DNA of 64,000 bases, from the NCBI RefSeq assembly GCF_021018805.1, contig NC_086248.1, positions 96,681,239 to 96,745,238 of the forward strand, in the 5' to 3' direction. The DNA comes from Prinia subflava (lineage: Eukaryota; Chordata; Aves; Passeriformes; Cisticolidae). Under the pieces are notes generated by a model. That model made no database searches. It was not told the origin of the DNA and saw only the letters and a program-made list of their open reading frames with translations. Shown piece by piece: positions 60,898 to 64,000 of this stretch (its first letter is position 1; each line of letters opens with the position of its first letter). Both the position numbers and the translations under genes were made by a program.

Positions 60898-64000
<3,103 letters not shown>

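Overview
This is vertebrate nuclear DNA, most likely from a bird. It holds spliced genes with GT-AG introns in AT-rich non-coding sequence, one CpG-island promoter, and several 5'-truncated CR1-type LINE fragments of avian type. The encoded proteins match the mammalian DEGS1-NVL-CNIH4-WDR26 neighbourhood (human 1q42) in order and orientation, but the introns are compact. Most six-frame ORFs here are chance frames in introns. Real coding sequence was found by matching reading frame, splice sites and phase to the known protein families.

Layout. (1) 189-335, + strand: last coding exon of DEGS1, then its 3' UTR. (2) About 340-6750: DEGS1/NVL tail-to-tail intergenic DNA with one CR1 remnant. (3) 6984-44801, - strand: complete NVL coding sequence in 23 exons, 2556 nt including stop, 851 codons, with all phases compatible. 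It is a two-domain nucleolar AAA+ ATPase with both Walker A and both Walker B motifs intact. (4) 44802-44932: a 131-bp gap between the divergent NVL and CNIH4 start codons, CpG-rich, with a near-perfect ZNF143/THAP11-type element and an Sp1-type GC box, so probably a shared bidirectional promoter. (5) 44933-51878, + strand: complete CNIH4 in 5 exons, 139 codons. Its first intron looks like a minor (U12-type) spliceosome intron. (6) About 51879-55980: CNIH4 3' UTR and convergent intergenic DNA. (7) About 55988-64000, - strand: long 3' UTR and the last two coding exons of WDR26; the rest of that gene lies beyond the right edge.

The four genes are not an operon-like pathway. DEGS1 acts in ceramide synthesis, NVL in 60S ribosome assembly, CNIH4 in ER export of membrane cargo and WDR26 in the CTLH E3 ligase. 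They are a conserved housekeeping synteny block. I found no CRISPR array, prokaryotic system, intact transposon or viral gene. The most notable signals are the putative U12 intron, the compact bidirectional promoter with its ZNF143/THAP11-like site, a 9-bp GC-rich minisatellite beside the NVL exon 1 donor, an ambiguous donor in NVL exon 13, and U/G-rich low-complexity tracts that mostly follow the sense strand of their host genes.
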